From assembly GCA_014529385.2 (NCBI GenBank), contig CM043963.1, positions 110,822,912-110,886,911 on the forward strand: a stretch of 64,000 bases of DNA, given 5' to 3'. Below are positions 1-10,288 of this stretch, one piece after another (position 1 is the first letter of the stretch; each line of letters starts with the position of its first letter). A program made the translations under genes and the position numbers. Source of the stretch: Adiantum capillus-veneris (taxonomy: Eukaryota; Streptophyta; Polypodiopsida; Polypodiales; Pteridaceae). Below the pieces are notes generated by a model that saw only the letters and a program-made list of their open reading frames with translations, did not search any database and was not told the origin of the DNA.

Positions 1-334
1 ATACAAATGATAATCTTGCCGCATTTCCCCCCCTTCCTAGAGCGGGTCTTCCCAGACGAACATGTGTTAGAGTGCATGGGAACAAAGCACGTGTCTATGC
101 ATAGCCGTATAGTGTGGCTCTATGATGCGGATGGAGGATATACATGGGAAACAAAATGCTGTGTAAGAGAGAGGTGATGAACAATATGTTCAGTGGCTGC
201 TAGTAGTGAGGTCACATTGAAGCTGCGCAGTCCGAATAATTGCAAGCCATGATTTCTTAATTGCACCTATGGTAGTCATTCAAATCATAAAACAATGCAA
301 TAAAATCCACATTTATTAGGAAAAAGTGACCAAT

Positions 335-2344
335 TTAGAAAACAACCTTGAAAAAAGCTTCAAATCCATCTGGCAATTTGAACTCTTCAACCTCCAACCT
401 TCTTATTATCAACAAAGCTTCATCATGCATGTGAGCCCAATAAACTTCTTTTCTAATGTAAGCCCTAAAGTGCTTCACATCACCAAAGTGGGAAAGGACT
501 GGATCTTTGGACTTTGTAAGACTCATCATCTCCAATATATATTTTTTCCTTCATTATAGACCAAAATATATCAAAACCTTAAACACCATCTTATATAAGT
601 ATATTCATATACCATTCATGTAGAAATTTTTTGCTCAAGTAGAAATTTAACTCTCTTTTAATGTCACTATTTTCATTAGAATTGAAAAACATAAACAAAA
701 AACTAGTAAAAAAGTAATGAAAATTGTGATACCTTTCAGAAGGTAGTTTTGAGGAGCACAATGCATTTAACTTGTCTCGTGTGATTTTTACCATGGATGG
801 ATCATCCCACTTCACATCAAAGAGCAACTCAAAAAATTCCTCTCCATGAACTGGATTGGCAATTGTCAAAAACTTATAACCTCTATCCTTCAATCGAGCT
901 TCTTCTTGTTTAGTTGCCTTTTGCAATCGCCTTTCAAACTCCACCTTATCTAATCCAAGAGCTTTCAATTTTTTAGTTTCCTTTGAAATAAATGCATTAA
1001 AATCATCCTACATAACCACAACTACATTCAATGAATGAATCATAAACAATCTTAAAAATATATATATAGTTAATACTCAATTCAACAATTCACCTTCCAA
1101 ACTAGTTAAGAAATCAACACACGAGGAGAATTATACCAAGGAGAAACTCCTTGATATAATCTACTCTCAACTACCATCTCTATCTCAGCCCACTTTCTGT
1201 CCTCTTGAGTGAGACGTGCAAGAATGCTCTCTTTATTGGCGATACCAGATTTTTGGAACATGTATATCTCATGCCCAAGATTTGGTTTCACTATTGATTG
1301 TGAAATGCTACAATAAATATATAAACAAATGAAAAATAATATTTTAAAGCGAAATTAATTTAGAAATACAAAAAGACCACAAATTTACAACTTACACATT
1401 AGTGGTGTCAAGAGCAAGCAATAGTTCGGCCTCTTCTTTTTTTTCTACTTCCAAAAATTGGCATCTCACACTCACATGATATTCCTCATTATCATGCCAT
1501 ACTTGACAAAAGAACACCAAATTAGCCAAAAAGAAGGTACAACTAAATCTAGCAAACAATTAGTGCATCGATGTTAATTCTTACCTTCTTTTATGCGTCG
1601 CATCCATGTTTTCAGCCGATGGTTTCCATCCCATACCAAAAACAGACGCCCTCGAAGCTCTTGCCACTCCTTATTGAGCTGATTATCAAATGAAACACTC
1701 TTAGCTTGCCAAATAGGATCCCAACTACCTTCCACAAGAGGAGTGACAGGCATGTAAGAGCCGAAGGAATCTTTCACCGACACCAAAAAAGATCCCATTG
1801 TATCCAAGTAAGCAACATTGTCAAAACTAGGAATCAACCAAGATGCAGAATCTGTAGCCACTCGTACAGCTTCATGACCAACCCAACGACATAAAGGTAT
1901 AAGTGGAGGGTTGCTTCTTCGTTTTAAGTAAAATTGACTTAACACATCCTTCATAATCCCCAACGGGATTTTTTTCCCCAAGTGTCGAGAATGTTGGGCC
2001 ACATCATCCTCACCTATCCCATTAGACTCTGTTAAATCTTCATCTTCAACATCCTCACCTGTTTCAACCTCCACTGTCAGCTCTCGAGACTCATCTCCTT
2101 TTACATCATCCCCACTCTCCAAATGGTTAGAACCTTCCTCCACGGCAGCTTCATCATCAACAAAGATGCATTTCCTATGTCTCTTTCCCCCTCGTTTAAA
2201 ATGAGGACTACGAGTAGCAATTGCATGAGAAGATGCCTCTTCATCGATTGGATGCCTTCTCTTGGAAGGACCAGATCTCAAGGTCATGCATGGAGAATCA
2301 AACGTTCTCTTGATTGACTTGCTGCCTCGTCTTTTGGGAGCCAT
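335..2344 (-). CDS. Five-exon protein-coding gene of unknown function
   Basis: I do not recognise the family. Probable exons (minus strand) are 2344-1585, 1501-1396, 1307 to about 1110, 1007-733 and 521-335. Donors GTAAGA (after 1585), GTAAGT (after 1396) and GTATCA (after 733) and AG acceptors keep phase for exons 1-3 and 4-5. The exon 3 to exon 4 junction is unclear: exon 3 reads to a stop near 1106 unless an unusual donor near CGT|GTG is used. Exon 1 starts ATG GCT CCC, encodes a Lys/Arg-rich basic N-terminus (possible nuclear signal), then an acidic Glu/Asp stretch, then a Trp-rich globular part ending in a WMRRIKEG motif. Exon 4 is charged and helical (ERRLQKATKQEEARLKDRGY). An AG just before the start ATG may end a 5' UTR intron. 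It could be a host gene or a transposon-derived gene. Good exon structure argues for a gene; function is not inferable. Confidence 0.5.
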
Positions 2345-2791
2345 AAATGTCTACATCAATAAAGATTTGAAAAAGCATTATACATCATCATCATCATTCA
2401 AACAATAGCTTTAATCTGCACCACTTGTTAATAACACATTTAAGTGAACTTCCATTGCATCTGAAAAGCTACGGCCTAAAGTTGTTTGAACTTGATAGAG
2501 TGTACCAAATTTGCTCCAGATGCCGATCTCCAAATTTGTTGCCCGCTCTTCAGATTTGTCCGCTGCAGTGCTAAAATAAAACCTAAGTTTAGTGTAATCC
2601 CACATACAAATTTTGAAATTTACCTCTAAAGTTTATATCTGAAGATGAGAAAACCTACAAAATGCTGAAAAAATTAGTGTAATTTGATGTAAAAACCTTC
2701 AAATTTTTGTCAATGTACCTCTATTGTTTCTAGTTTGCCAAGTTTTTGAAAAAAAAAATCGAGCACTAGTCCGCTGTCCAAATATGTATGT

Positions 2792-2793
<2 letters not shown>
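2345..2793. other. Upstream region of the 335-2344 gene
   Basis: A/T-rich stretch between the minus-strand gene and a microsatellite. The minus strand carries a 64-codon open frame at 2605-2411 that could be a 5' exon, but no match is recognised. No clear TATA box can be assigned. Confidence 0.3.

Positions 2794-2843
<50 letters not shown>
2794..2843. repeat. Compound microsatellite (CT)n(CA)n
   Basis: An uninterrupted CT run changes directly into a CA run. This CT-to-CA junction recurs at 11703-11788, which suggests a preferred slippage history. Confidence 0.95.
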
Positions 2844-2899
2844 GTAATCTAGCTCTTGTAGGCAAGTAGATTGCGTCATTTGTGCTACTCTGCTGGGAT

Positions 2900-3580
2900 G
2901 ATAGACTGGATGAGACCGCAAACAGCGTGGCACGTATTTAAGCTAATGCTGGAACATGGCATTGCTCCATGTGATTGGACCTTTTAGATCATGATCCAAG
3001 CTTGCTACACCCTTATGGAGCAGGAAGAGCCTAGTTTCAATTATGGAATTCCTCAAGAACGTTGTCCACACAAGTGTCCACACAAGTTTTAATCATGGAA
3101 TATCCACACAAGTGTCTATGTGAGTAGTGCCCTCGTGACCGTGTATGCTATGTTCGGGGATCTTGCTGAAGCGGCGTCTTTTGTAAGATGTACCATCGGG
3201 ATGTTGTCTCATGGAATGCCATGCTTTCTGCAAATGTTGAGCAGGAAGAAGCAGAGAAGGCCCTGTTGTTATATAGCAAGATGCACGAGGAAGCAACAGT
3301 GAGGCCCAATAACATAACATTTGTTTATGCATGTCAAGTATGTTCCATACTTGCAGAGAAGCAATAGGCCACATTTGTTGACGGCTTTGTAGTCAAAGAG
3401 ACTCCTCTCAAAGTTGGGAGAGCATTACATGTTGATGAAAACTCCATGGTGTGCACTGTGATCCCTTTGTGGGTAGTGTCCTTGTGGATATGTACAGTAA
3501 ATGTGGGAGCATCTTGGAGGCGGAGACTATATTTGATGGGTTGTTCTATAAGAATACAGCACAGAACTTGTCATGTGTGT
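2900..3580 (+). pseudogene. Decayed pentatricopeptide-repeat (PPR) protein fragment
   Basis: Plus-strand reading with frame changes gives PPR-like stretches: VFKLMLEHGIAPCDWTF near 2937, a repeat near 3120-3190 (SSALVTVYAMFGDLAEAASF), a 'VSWNAM'-type helix around 3205, then ALLLYSKMHEE with RPNNITF at about 3265-3320, and GRALH near 3420. These fit the P-L-S repeat pattern of plant PLS-class PPR proteins, which act in organelle RNA editing and processing. In-frame stops (for example TAG after WTF) and several frameshifts make it non-functional. It is probably a dispersed fragment, because no flanking start or C-terminal E/DYW domain is visible. Confidence 0.6.
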
Positions 3581-3867
3581 GCAGGTGAAAAATGCTGATT
3601 TTGAGCATGACCTTGACCTCTTTGTCAAGGTTACTCACAAGATGCTAATCTCTGTTTATGGCACTTAGAAGAGCAAATAAAACTGAGCAGTATACTTTCA
3701 TTGCATTAAATGTCTACCAATATGCTCTTAACATGAATCCCAAGCCCTTCTATAACTCAAAATTCAGTCAAATAATTGCCAAAATACCTCCACTTTGCAG
3801 GTATGTTGTCCGTTTGCAGGTCTGTCCGCGCAGTTGAACTTCGAAGGTCTGTTGTTCGCCGGTGGCT

Positions 3868-4002
3868 AAATACTGCGCACTGGTCCGCTTGTGTTGAATA
3901 CTGCCTATGTTGAATACTGCGCACTGGTCCGCCTGTCAAATGTTAAATGCTTGTTAAATGCTGTTAAATGCTGGTTAAATGCTGGTGCGCTTGTTAAATG
4001 TT
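3868..4002. repeat. Short tandem repeats (TACTGCGCACTGGTCCGC and TTAAATGCTG units)
   Basis: TACTGCGCACTGGTCCGC occurs twice about 47 bp apart, followed by four to five variants of a roughly 11-bp TTAAATGCTGG unit. It is non-coding. Confidence 0.7.
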
Positions 4003-4030
4003 GTCGCTGCAGGGATTAAGCATCAACCAA

Positions 4031-4079
4031 GTGAAGCTCCTCAACCGTCAGCGCGCGCGCTTACGATTGGGGAGCTCAC
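4031..4079. repeat. Imperfect GC-rich hairpin 1
   Basis: Arms beginning GTGAAGCTCC and ending GGAGCTCAC pair over about 25 bp with three mismatches and one bulge, closing on a GCGCGCGC core. The core resembles that of the hairpin 80 bp downstream. Confidence 0.7.
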
Positions 4080-4108
4080 GCATGAGTAGCTCACAATAAA
4101 TTAATTTT

Positions 4109-4214
4109 CCCCTCCTCCTCCCCCGCACCCATGATCCCATAGCTCGGTAACCGTTAGCGCGCACGTTGACGGTTACCGAGTTGTGGGAGCATGGGTGCGG
4201 GGGAGGAGGAGGGG
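4109..4214. repeat. Long GC-rich inverted repeat, hairpin 2
   Basis: The left arm from CCCCTCCTCC at 4109 pairs with the right arm ending GGAGGAGGGG at 4214. The outer 25 bp are perfectly complementary (4109-4133 with 4190-4214). An inner CGGTAACCGT / ACGGTTACCG stem closes on a GCGCGCACG-type loop. No target duplication was found, so it may be a foldback element or a cruciform-prone palindrome. Confidence 0.8.
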
Positions 4215-4363
4215 ATTGTACCTTGTTTCACGGCTTCACTTCACGCAGGAGATGCAACAAGTCCACCAAGCAGGAGCTCCAAGCAAAGCACAACACACAA
4301 AAGTTGCCCTAGTATTAAAAATTACTTCAATTATGTGAGCTAAAAAAATACATTACACCTAAT

Positions 4364-4982
4364 CAGTGTTCGGAAAAAATCATTTTCACAAACATACAAA
4401 AATCTCTCCAAGACAAATCTGCCAATGAAATTTTACATCACGAGCGAAATTTTCTCCTTCTTGCACTCCCCTCAACCGGCTACTTTGATAAGGCTAATCG
4501 GTGAAAAATAAGGGCAAACTTGATATTCTCACAGCTTTCAGGTCAAAATTTGAAGCTTCTGTCGGTGATCACACTAAAATATTGTGTAAACTTTTCGATG
4601 ATTAAAGACATTTTAAAATCTAAAATTTTCGGTTTTCACAAACATACAAAAATCCCTCCAAGACAAATCTGAACCGGTGATCACACTAAAATATTGTGTA
4701 AATTTTTCGATGATTAACGACATTTTAAAATATAAAATTTGAAGCTTTTGTCGGGTGATCACACTAAAATATTGTGTAAATTTTTCGATGATTAACGACA
4801 TTTTAAAATCTAAAATTTTCATGTTCACAAACATATAAAAATCCCTCCAAGACAAATATGAACCAGAAATTTTACATTACTAGCAAGTGTTTTTGCAAAA
4901 TTACACTATTTTCCATGTATTTTAAGCGGCTACTTTCCCCTCAACCGGCTACTTTGATAAGGCACACTTTTTCCGAACACTG
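4364..4982. mobile_element. Non-autonomous hAT-type DNA transposon (MITE-like, 619 bp)
   Basis: It starts CAGTGTTCGGAAAAA (4364-4378) and ends with the exact reverse complement TTTTTCCGAACACTG (4968-4982). It is flanked by the 8-bp direct repeat CACCTAAT at 4356-4363 and 4983-4990. A 15-bp TIR beginning CAGTG plus an 8-bp target duplication is the hAT superfamily signature. No transposase is encoded. The interior contains partial tandem repeats of a roughly 90-bp unit, and another copy of that unit lies just outside the right end, so the element shares sequence with its own flank. Confidence 0.8.
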
Positions 4983-5112
4983 CACCTAATCTTGATATTC
5001 TCCCGACTTTCAGGTCAAAATTTGAAGCTTTTGTCGGTGATCACACTAAAATATTGTGTAAATTTTTCGATGATTAACGACATTTTAAAATCTAAAATTT
5101 TTGGTGTTCAAA
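4536..5112 (+). repeat. Roughly 90-bp repeat units with GTGATCACAC core
   Basis: GTGATCACACTAAAATATTG occurs at 4565, 4677, 4755 and 5037, each followed by a TTTTCGATGATTAA and ATTTTAAAAT stretch. Three copies lie inside the hAT-like element and one outside. The first and last copies share a preceding TTCAGGTCAAAATTTGAAGC. A linker with AAAAATCCCTCCAAGACAAA separates some copies. Confidence 0.85.
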
Positions 5113-5442
5113 ATCCAAGGGGTATTTTTACAATTTCATACGCTTAAAATACACTGTCTTTTCACCTACTCATAAGAAGATGAACTCATTAACTAAAAAA
5201 CTTGAGATTTGTGCCAAATATTATCGAAAATTGTGGTTTCTTTATACACCACTCATAAGGAGGTGAGCTCTGTAACCACTCTGTGAGCCCACTTTTTTTT
5301 TTTACACATAAAAAAACATAATAATGAACAATTATGCCACTTGCATAAAAACTTACTTAAAAACCATTTGTCCACGTCCGTCCCCAGATATTGACCTCTT
5401 TACTAACTGCTTATTTCTCTCTGTCTTCTCCACCTTGTTAGC
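5113..5442. other. 5' flank of the transposase-like gene
   Basis: A/T-rich. Two short related segments (ACTCATAAGAAGATGA near 5168 and ACTCATAAGGAGGTGA near 5251) repeat. No confident TATA box or TIR was recognised. Confidence 0.3.
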
Positions 5443-8400
5443 ATGGATGAAAGAGCATCCATCATCACCTGGACAATAGGTGATCAAGAACTTGAACGAG
5501 AGGTTCAACTTAGAGATGGAAAGCTCCTCCTTAGTGCATATTTCTTGCAAAGTCTACTACCACCTCACAGACAATTTCAAACATTGAATGCACTAATACA
5601 GTTTGGATCTGAAGTCAACCTTGTTGAAACACCATCTCACTTTGATATGGAGGGCCATCAGCATTTCATTCTTGATGCCTCTTTATCAAAAAGATATGCT
5701 ATGGTGCATACAGAGAAAGAAACCAATGATGTGGAAGACTCAGAGGATACAAACTTACTGAATGCAAGCGCTTTCTATGCTGAAGCTATCAAGATACCAA
5801 CCCAAGGAGACTTTCACACAAATTTGCAAAAACAGCAGGAGAATTATATTGTCCTCGATAGCAGCAGCGGTGATGAGAAACTGTCAAAAAAGGTTAAGAG
5901 TGTGGTGGACTGGATATTATCCTTTTCAACATCTCACAGATTGAAAGACCTAATGAAACAATCTCATGGGCCTGTGAAAGTGGAAGAACTACCTAGAGAA
6001 TACAACGGGAAACTTGTGTTTGAACTTCCATCAACTTTTGGCAAATGTAAGTCAATGAGTGGCATGGAGCAGAAATTTGATGGACATACATGGACGCGCT
6101 CCCAAACAACCAACATGTCAATTGGGTGTCCAGTTCGGATGAGTTATTGTTTGGGCTCCTTGGAATGTCATAGAAATGTTTGTCAGTACCATTTAAACAA
6201 TAAAGAATTCAATAATGCATATTTTCATGGATATTTAGATAAACCAATAGGAAAAGGTTACCTTGCTCAGGAAGACAGTACAAAGATTACATGTCATTAT
6301 TGCGGCAAGGTTGTCACTTGTCAAGCTATATGTCCATGCATAATTTACTACGTTCTGCCAGGGGATTGCAACATGTCAAGATTGGTAATGCATGTAGGCC
6401 ACCATGAGCATGATGTGCAGAAAGGTACATCTCGTGCTGCCATAGAAAAAATACGAGGATTAGTCCAAACAGTGTTGAAGATTGATAGGTCTAGTAGTTC
6501 TCAAAAAATTCAAATGCTTGTGGCTCGTCAAGTTCTGATGGATTCACTCATTCTTGACAAGGGACATTCTATGGGAGATGCAGAACTTCAAAACTTTCTA
6601 GAAGAGATGATGCCACTTGTGCAAAACCAAAGGTAAGGATACATTATTTTTGTTAAAATTTATCAGTATAGTACTTAAAATTCTTTTTTCTAATGCATAA
6701 CAGATTAAAGAGTATCATTGCTTCAAAAAAACAACAAAGGTCAGTTGTAGTGGGAGATGGATTTGACAATATTCTGTTACTGAAGAAAAAATGCTTGTTT
6801 CCATTTTTTCATGGGAGTCGTTTTCCTGGCCAAGGAGGACTTCATGATAAATGTTTTGTTTTTAAGATGTCCACCAAAGGTCCTAGTTCAGGAGTTGATT
6901 TAATAAGACGCATGGATCGTTCTGGTCAAGGAGATCTACATAATGCTTGGGTCCATTTTGACTATACGCATCGTGTTGAAGGATGGTCAACCATGTCATG
7001 CTCACTTTATGACCCAAGGTGATAAATTTCTAGATGTATATAAAAGTGATAATTTAATCATTGACTAATACGTCTTACCATGCATACTTTTTGCCTCAGC
7101 ATGAAGAGCTTGATGGTTATTGCAATATGTGAGATCAAGGAGGAAGATACAGAGTCACAAATATTATTTTGGAAAAGTCTCAATTCTGTTATGGTTGAGA
7201 ATGGATATTCAATTGCAAATTTCACTGGGTTTATGGCAGATGAGGCAGGTGCCAACTGGATTGCTATTCGAGCAGTCTACAATGGAGGAGCAGACAATGT
7301 AATGGAAGGTCGTGAAAGATCATGCTTGTTCCATTGGGAGCAAAGTCTCCAAAAGAAAACAAGAGCACTCATTCTAAATGAAAAACAAATGGAGCATATT
7401 TCTTTGTGTGAAAAATGGCGAACAAGTAACACTTTGTTGGAAGCACAAATGCAAGCTAGGTCAATAAAGAGATGGTGGTATAAGAATGGTGTTTCAATAG
7501 AGAATCTGGTGCCTTTGAAAAATTGGTTCTCCTGGTGGGAAGATAGAATCTCACATTGGGGGGGCATTGCCATAAATGTGAGTTTTTTTTTTGTATAAAT
7601 CTCGCAATTATGTAGTAAATATTGTGACCTAATGTTGTGAACTAATGTTTCTAATCTTTCAGGATGACATGAGCCCATGGGATCGTGCTGCTATCCCTAC
7701 TACAAACTTATCAGAGAGTATACATGCAAGTTGGCTTTCTGGAGAGGGAGGAAAAAAAAAGATCACATTGTATGATGCTTGTGTTACAGATGTCATCAAC
7801 TCCTATCTTCAATGTGCAAAGCAGTTGGGATACTTGACTGGACGATACATAGGTACTGGACCAGACATACACTCTCTCTTGAATAGAGCACAATCAAGGT
7901 TGACTCCAACCCCGGCTACGGTGACTCGTGTGCTGCATGGGATGAATGATAATGAAACTAACTTCCAAGATCCAATTTTACATGGTGACAAAGAATCGGT
8001 GCAAAGAAAGAAGAGGTCAAACCTTGGCAATAGCTCACACCGACCAGTGTATATCATGGAGTCACGAGATCGCTGCCAACGCGGACGACCACAAAAAATT
8101 AACTTCACAAATATGAACATGTGACTGTGGATAACTCAGCTAGATTGCAAGAAACTTTTGTCGAAGAAGAAGGACCAACTTACAATGAAAGTACAAAATA
8201 TCATAGCATTGGTAATAAAGATGGTCATGGTGGCGGTGTGGACAGTGCAGCTCAAATTTTGGAAGAGGATATACACAGGTCAATGTGGCCCTTAGGCTCA
8301 TGCCAATTCATTGTCGTAGAAAATGCTTTGGAAGAGAAAAAGGAAAAAAATGTATGAATGTAATTGAGAGTCGAAGTCCTGGGTTGGTCGCACCATCATT

Positions 8401-9025
8401 TTGGTCAGAGCGCACATACGATGGAAAAACATTTGCTCAATGGATATGGTTTTGTAACCACAATGTTGAACACACTTGGAATGTTGACAAACAAGTCAAT
8501 CACAAGCCAGATACACCTACAACATGGCCAATTCAACTTGGTACCATGATTTCAAAGGAGGAGTATGTAGGCCTTTCAAAGGCAGGTTTTCAACTACGGT
8601 GTGTAATAGTGCCAAGAGAGGGTGAATGTATAACCACTCCTCCATCATGTAAGAGGAGTAAAAAATGGAGGCATGGAATCTCAAAAGAAGCTGAAAAGCG
8701 GTTGGCTGCAGCTGATAGTCTAAGCGCAACATTGATAGAGGAAAAAGAAATGGTGGCACACAATCATGTGGTTTTTCGTCTTCTTACTAGTGAATGCTAT
8801 GATGTCCATATACGAGAAGATCCTACATGCACTTGTTTAGATTTTCAAAAGAGGGAGAAAGATAAGAAGGCATTTCTAGCATGTAAGCATATTTACTATG
8901 TTTATATATACGTCCTAGGTTTAGAGCGCAATCAACACATGGCAATGCATCAACCACTGCTCTCTAAGCAAGATTTAGCCTTCATACTTGCTCAACCTCG
9001 TCTTCTAACTCCAGTTTCAAGATAG
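5443..9025 (+). CDS. Mutator-like transposase / SWIM zinc-finger gene, multi-exon
   Basis: Exons 5443-6632, 6704-7018, 7100-7577 and 7663 to about 8121 join in phase with GT-AG introns (donors GTAAGG, GTGATA, GTGAGT; acceptors CAG, CAG, CAG). A last coding block lies at about 8279-9025. Residues 229-245 and 284-325 carry Cys/His clusters (CHYCG, then HVGHHEH), a likely DNA-binding finger. Exons 2-3 hold a MULE-type DDE transposase core: Asp483 in FDYTH, Asp549 in MADEAG, then the family C-x2-H motif (CLFHW, Cys577/His580). Exon 4 has TTNLSESIHASW. The last block ends in a SWIM finger (CTC...CKH, 8826-8890). Frame 1 stops with TGA at 8124 and the SWIM block is in another frame, so either an intron or a frameshift lies at 8.12-8.28 kb. 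It may be an autonomous MULE or a FAR1-like domesticated gene. No TIRs were recognised. Confidence 0.7.
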
Positions 9026-9600
9026 TGAATAGCTATGCGATCTCAAACAGATGCTCAAAGTTATCCCATCGAAAAGTATTTTGGCAACTTGGATTCCCCT
9101 ACTAATTACCAAACTGCATTGTAAATTCTATTTTGTTGTAACTTTTTTGTGAAACCCATTATGGCATCCGGTGAAATTTTAACAAGAAAGATTATTTTGA
9201 GCTCTATCTTTCTAGGAGAAATGAAGTATTAAATTAAGGTACCGTGTCCACATTGGCAGGTCCATGTGTTGGGCACATGGTTTAGTGGTGTTTTATTTCA
9301 CTACAAGTTTTGGCATTTTAGTTGTCTCTACTAATTTTCGGATCACATTTTCTAAGGTTCTTGAATTTCTGATGAAGTCACACGTGCTATTTTAGCCTAT
9401 GTATATAAGAAAATCTCTCTCCTACATACATGGTGGACAATGGCACATAGTGCACTTGAACATCAGAACCTAGGTTACAATACTTATTCCATAGATATCT
9501 AGTTTACCTAGATATCCTTGGATGGGGAGATGCCACACAACCATTATGACTCTATTTAGGTTGGTTTAAGGATGAGTTCCCATCCAAAATTACTTACCCT
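9026..9600. other. Non-coding flank with a segment duplicated near 11.5-11.9 kb
   Basis: TTAGTTGTCTCTACTAATTT and the following TTCGGATCACATTT (near 9316-9350) recur at about 11891-11930. The GAAGTC.CA.GTGCTA..TTAGCCT segment near 9375-9400 recurs near 11486-11512. No gene is seen. Confidence 0.6.
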
Positions 9601-9888
9601 GTTAAGTTTTTGGGTTCTAAAATTAACCTTGAATGTACGTGCTCTGAACTCATGAAATTTTGTAAAGATTTTGATAATCTTGGATGGCATGTATGCACTA
9701 AAAATTTGAATATTGTCTCTGACTGGGAGGTGAAAGAATTGCTCAGCTGCGGGTTGAAACATATCCCCACCCAACCACTGAATCAACACTTGGCTTTTGC
9801 CACACTACTTGATTGCTTGGCTGAGATAGCAATTGTGCTAACATTAGACAGTCTAATCCCTAACAAATTGAGCTATGGCAAACATTAA
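9601..9888 (+). pseudogene. Open frame, possible retroelement reverse-transcriptase fragment
   Basis: A 92-codon frame with the stretch VKELLSCGLKHIPTQP. It resembles the 'LLSKGLKFIPTP' lead-in that precedes the RT domain in some Penelope-like and related elements. No catalytic motif follows, so at best it is a short 5' remnant. This is recognised from memory of the motif only and stays tentative. Confidence 0.25.
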
Positions 9889-9992
9889 CATGTCATTCAT
9901 ATGTTGCACCTCTAACAACTTGGTGTAGGGATGGTCACCACTTGGTGGTGGCTCCCCCTCACCAGGTGGTTAACCCTCCTTTGAACATGATG

Positions 9993-9994
<2 letters not shown>

Positions 9995-10031
<37 letters not shown>
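9995..10031. repeat. (TC)n microsatellite
   Basis: Uninterrupted TC dinucleotide run. Minus-strand Arg/Glu-rich frames over it are artefacts. Confidence 0.95.
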
Positions 10032-10032
<1 letters not shown>

Positions 10033-10073
10033 CAAAGTAATACTTTCATCAGTTCTTTTTCCCAACTTCTCGA

Positions 10074-10256
10074 TGTGGTTGTATGGCGTGATGGTGTAAC
10101 TATGTATGCCTCTAAGACCTTTCCATGTGCCATTCAAAGAATTGGTAATTATTCACAATGTATTTAGGAAGTTGTTGCATGGCACGATGGCGTATTTGTG
10201 CTTTTATGGAAAACCGTCCCGCGCACCATTAGACAAACTAGCCATTATGTACTTTA
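10074..10256 (+). repeat. Degenerate roughly 90-bp repeat (GTGGTTGTATGGCG unit), first cluster
   Basis: Units run GATGTGGTTGTATGGCG, a gap, CCATGTGCCATTCAAAGAAT, then TTGGTAAT. A second unit begins near 10162 (GTTGCATGGCACGATGGCG). Two to three related units lie at 11527-11700. Every cluster abuts a CT microsatellite. Confidence 0.65.
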
Positions 10257-10260
<4 letters not shown>

Positions 10261-10287
<27 letters not shown>

Positions 10288-10288
10288 A
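10261..10288. repeat. (CT)n microsatellite
   Basis: Pure CT run. Confidence 0.95.

Noticed and set aside
4051-4060. GCGCGCGCGC as Z-DNA regulatory element
   Set aside because: Better explained as the closing part of hairpin 1; no gene promoter is adjacent.
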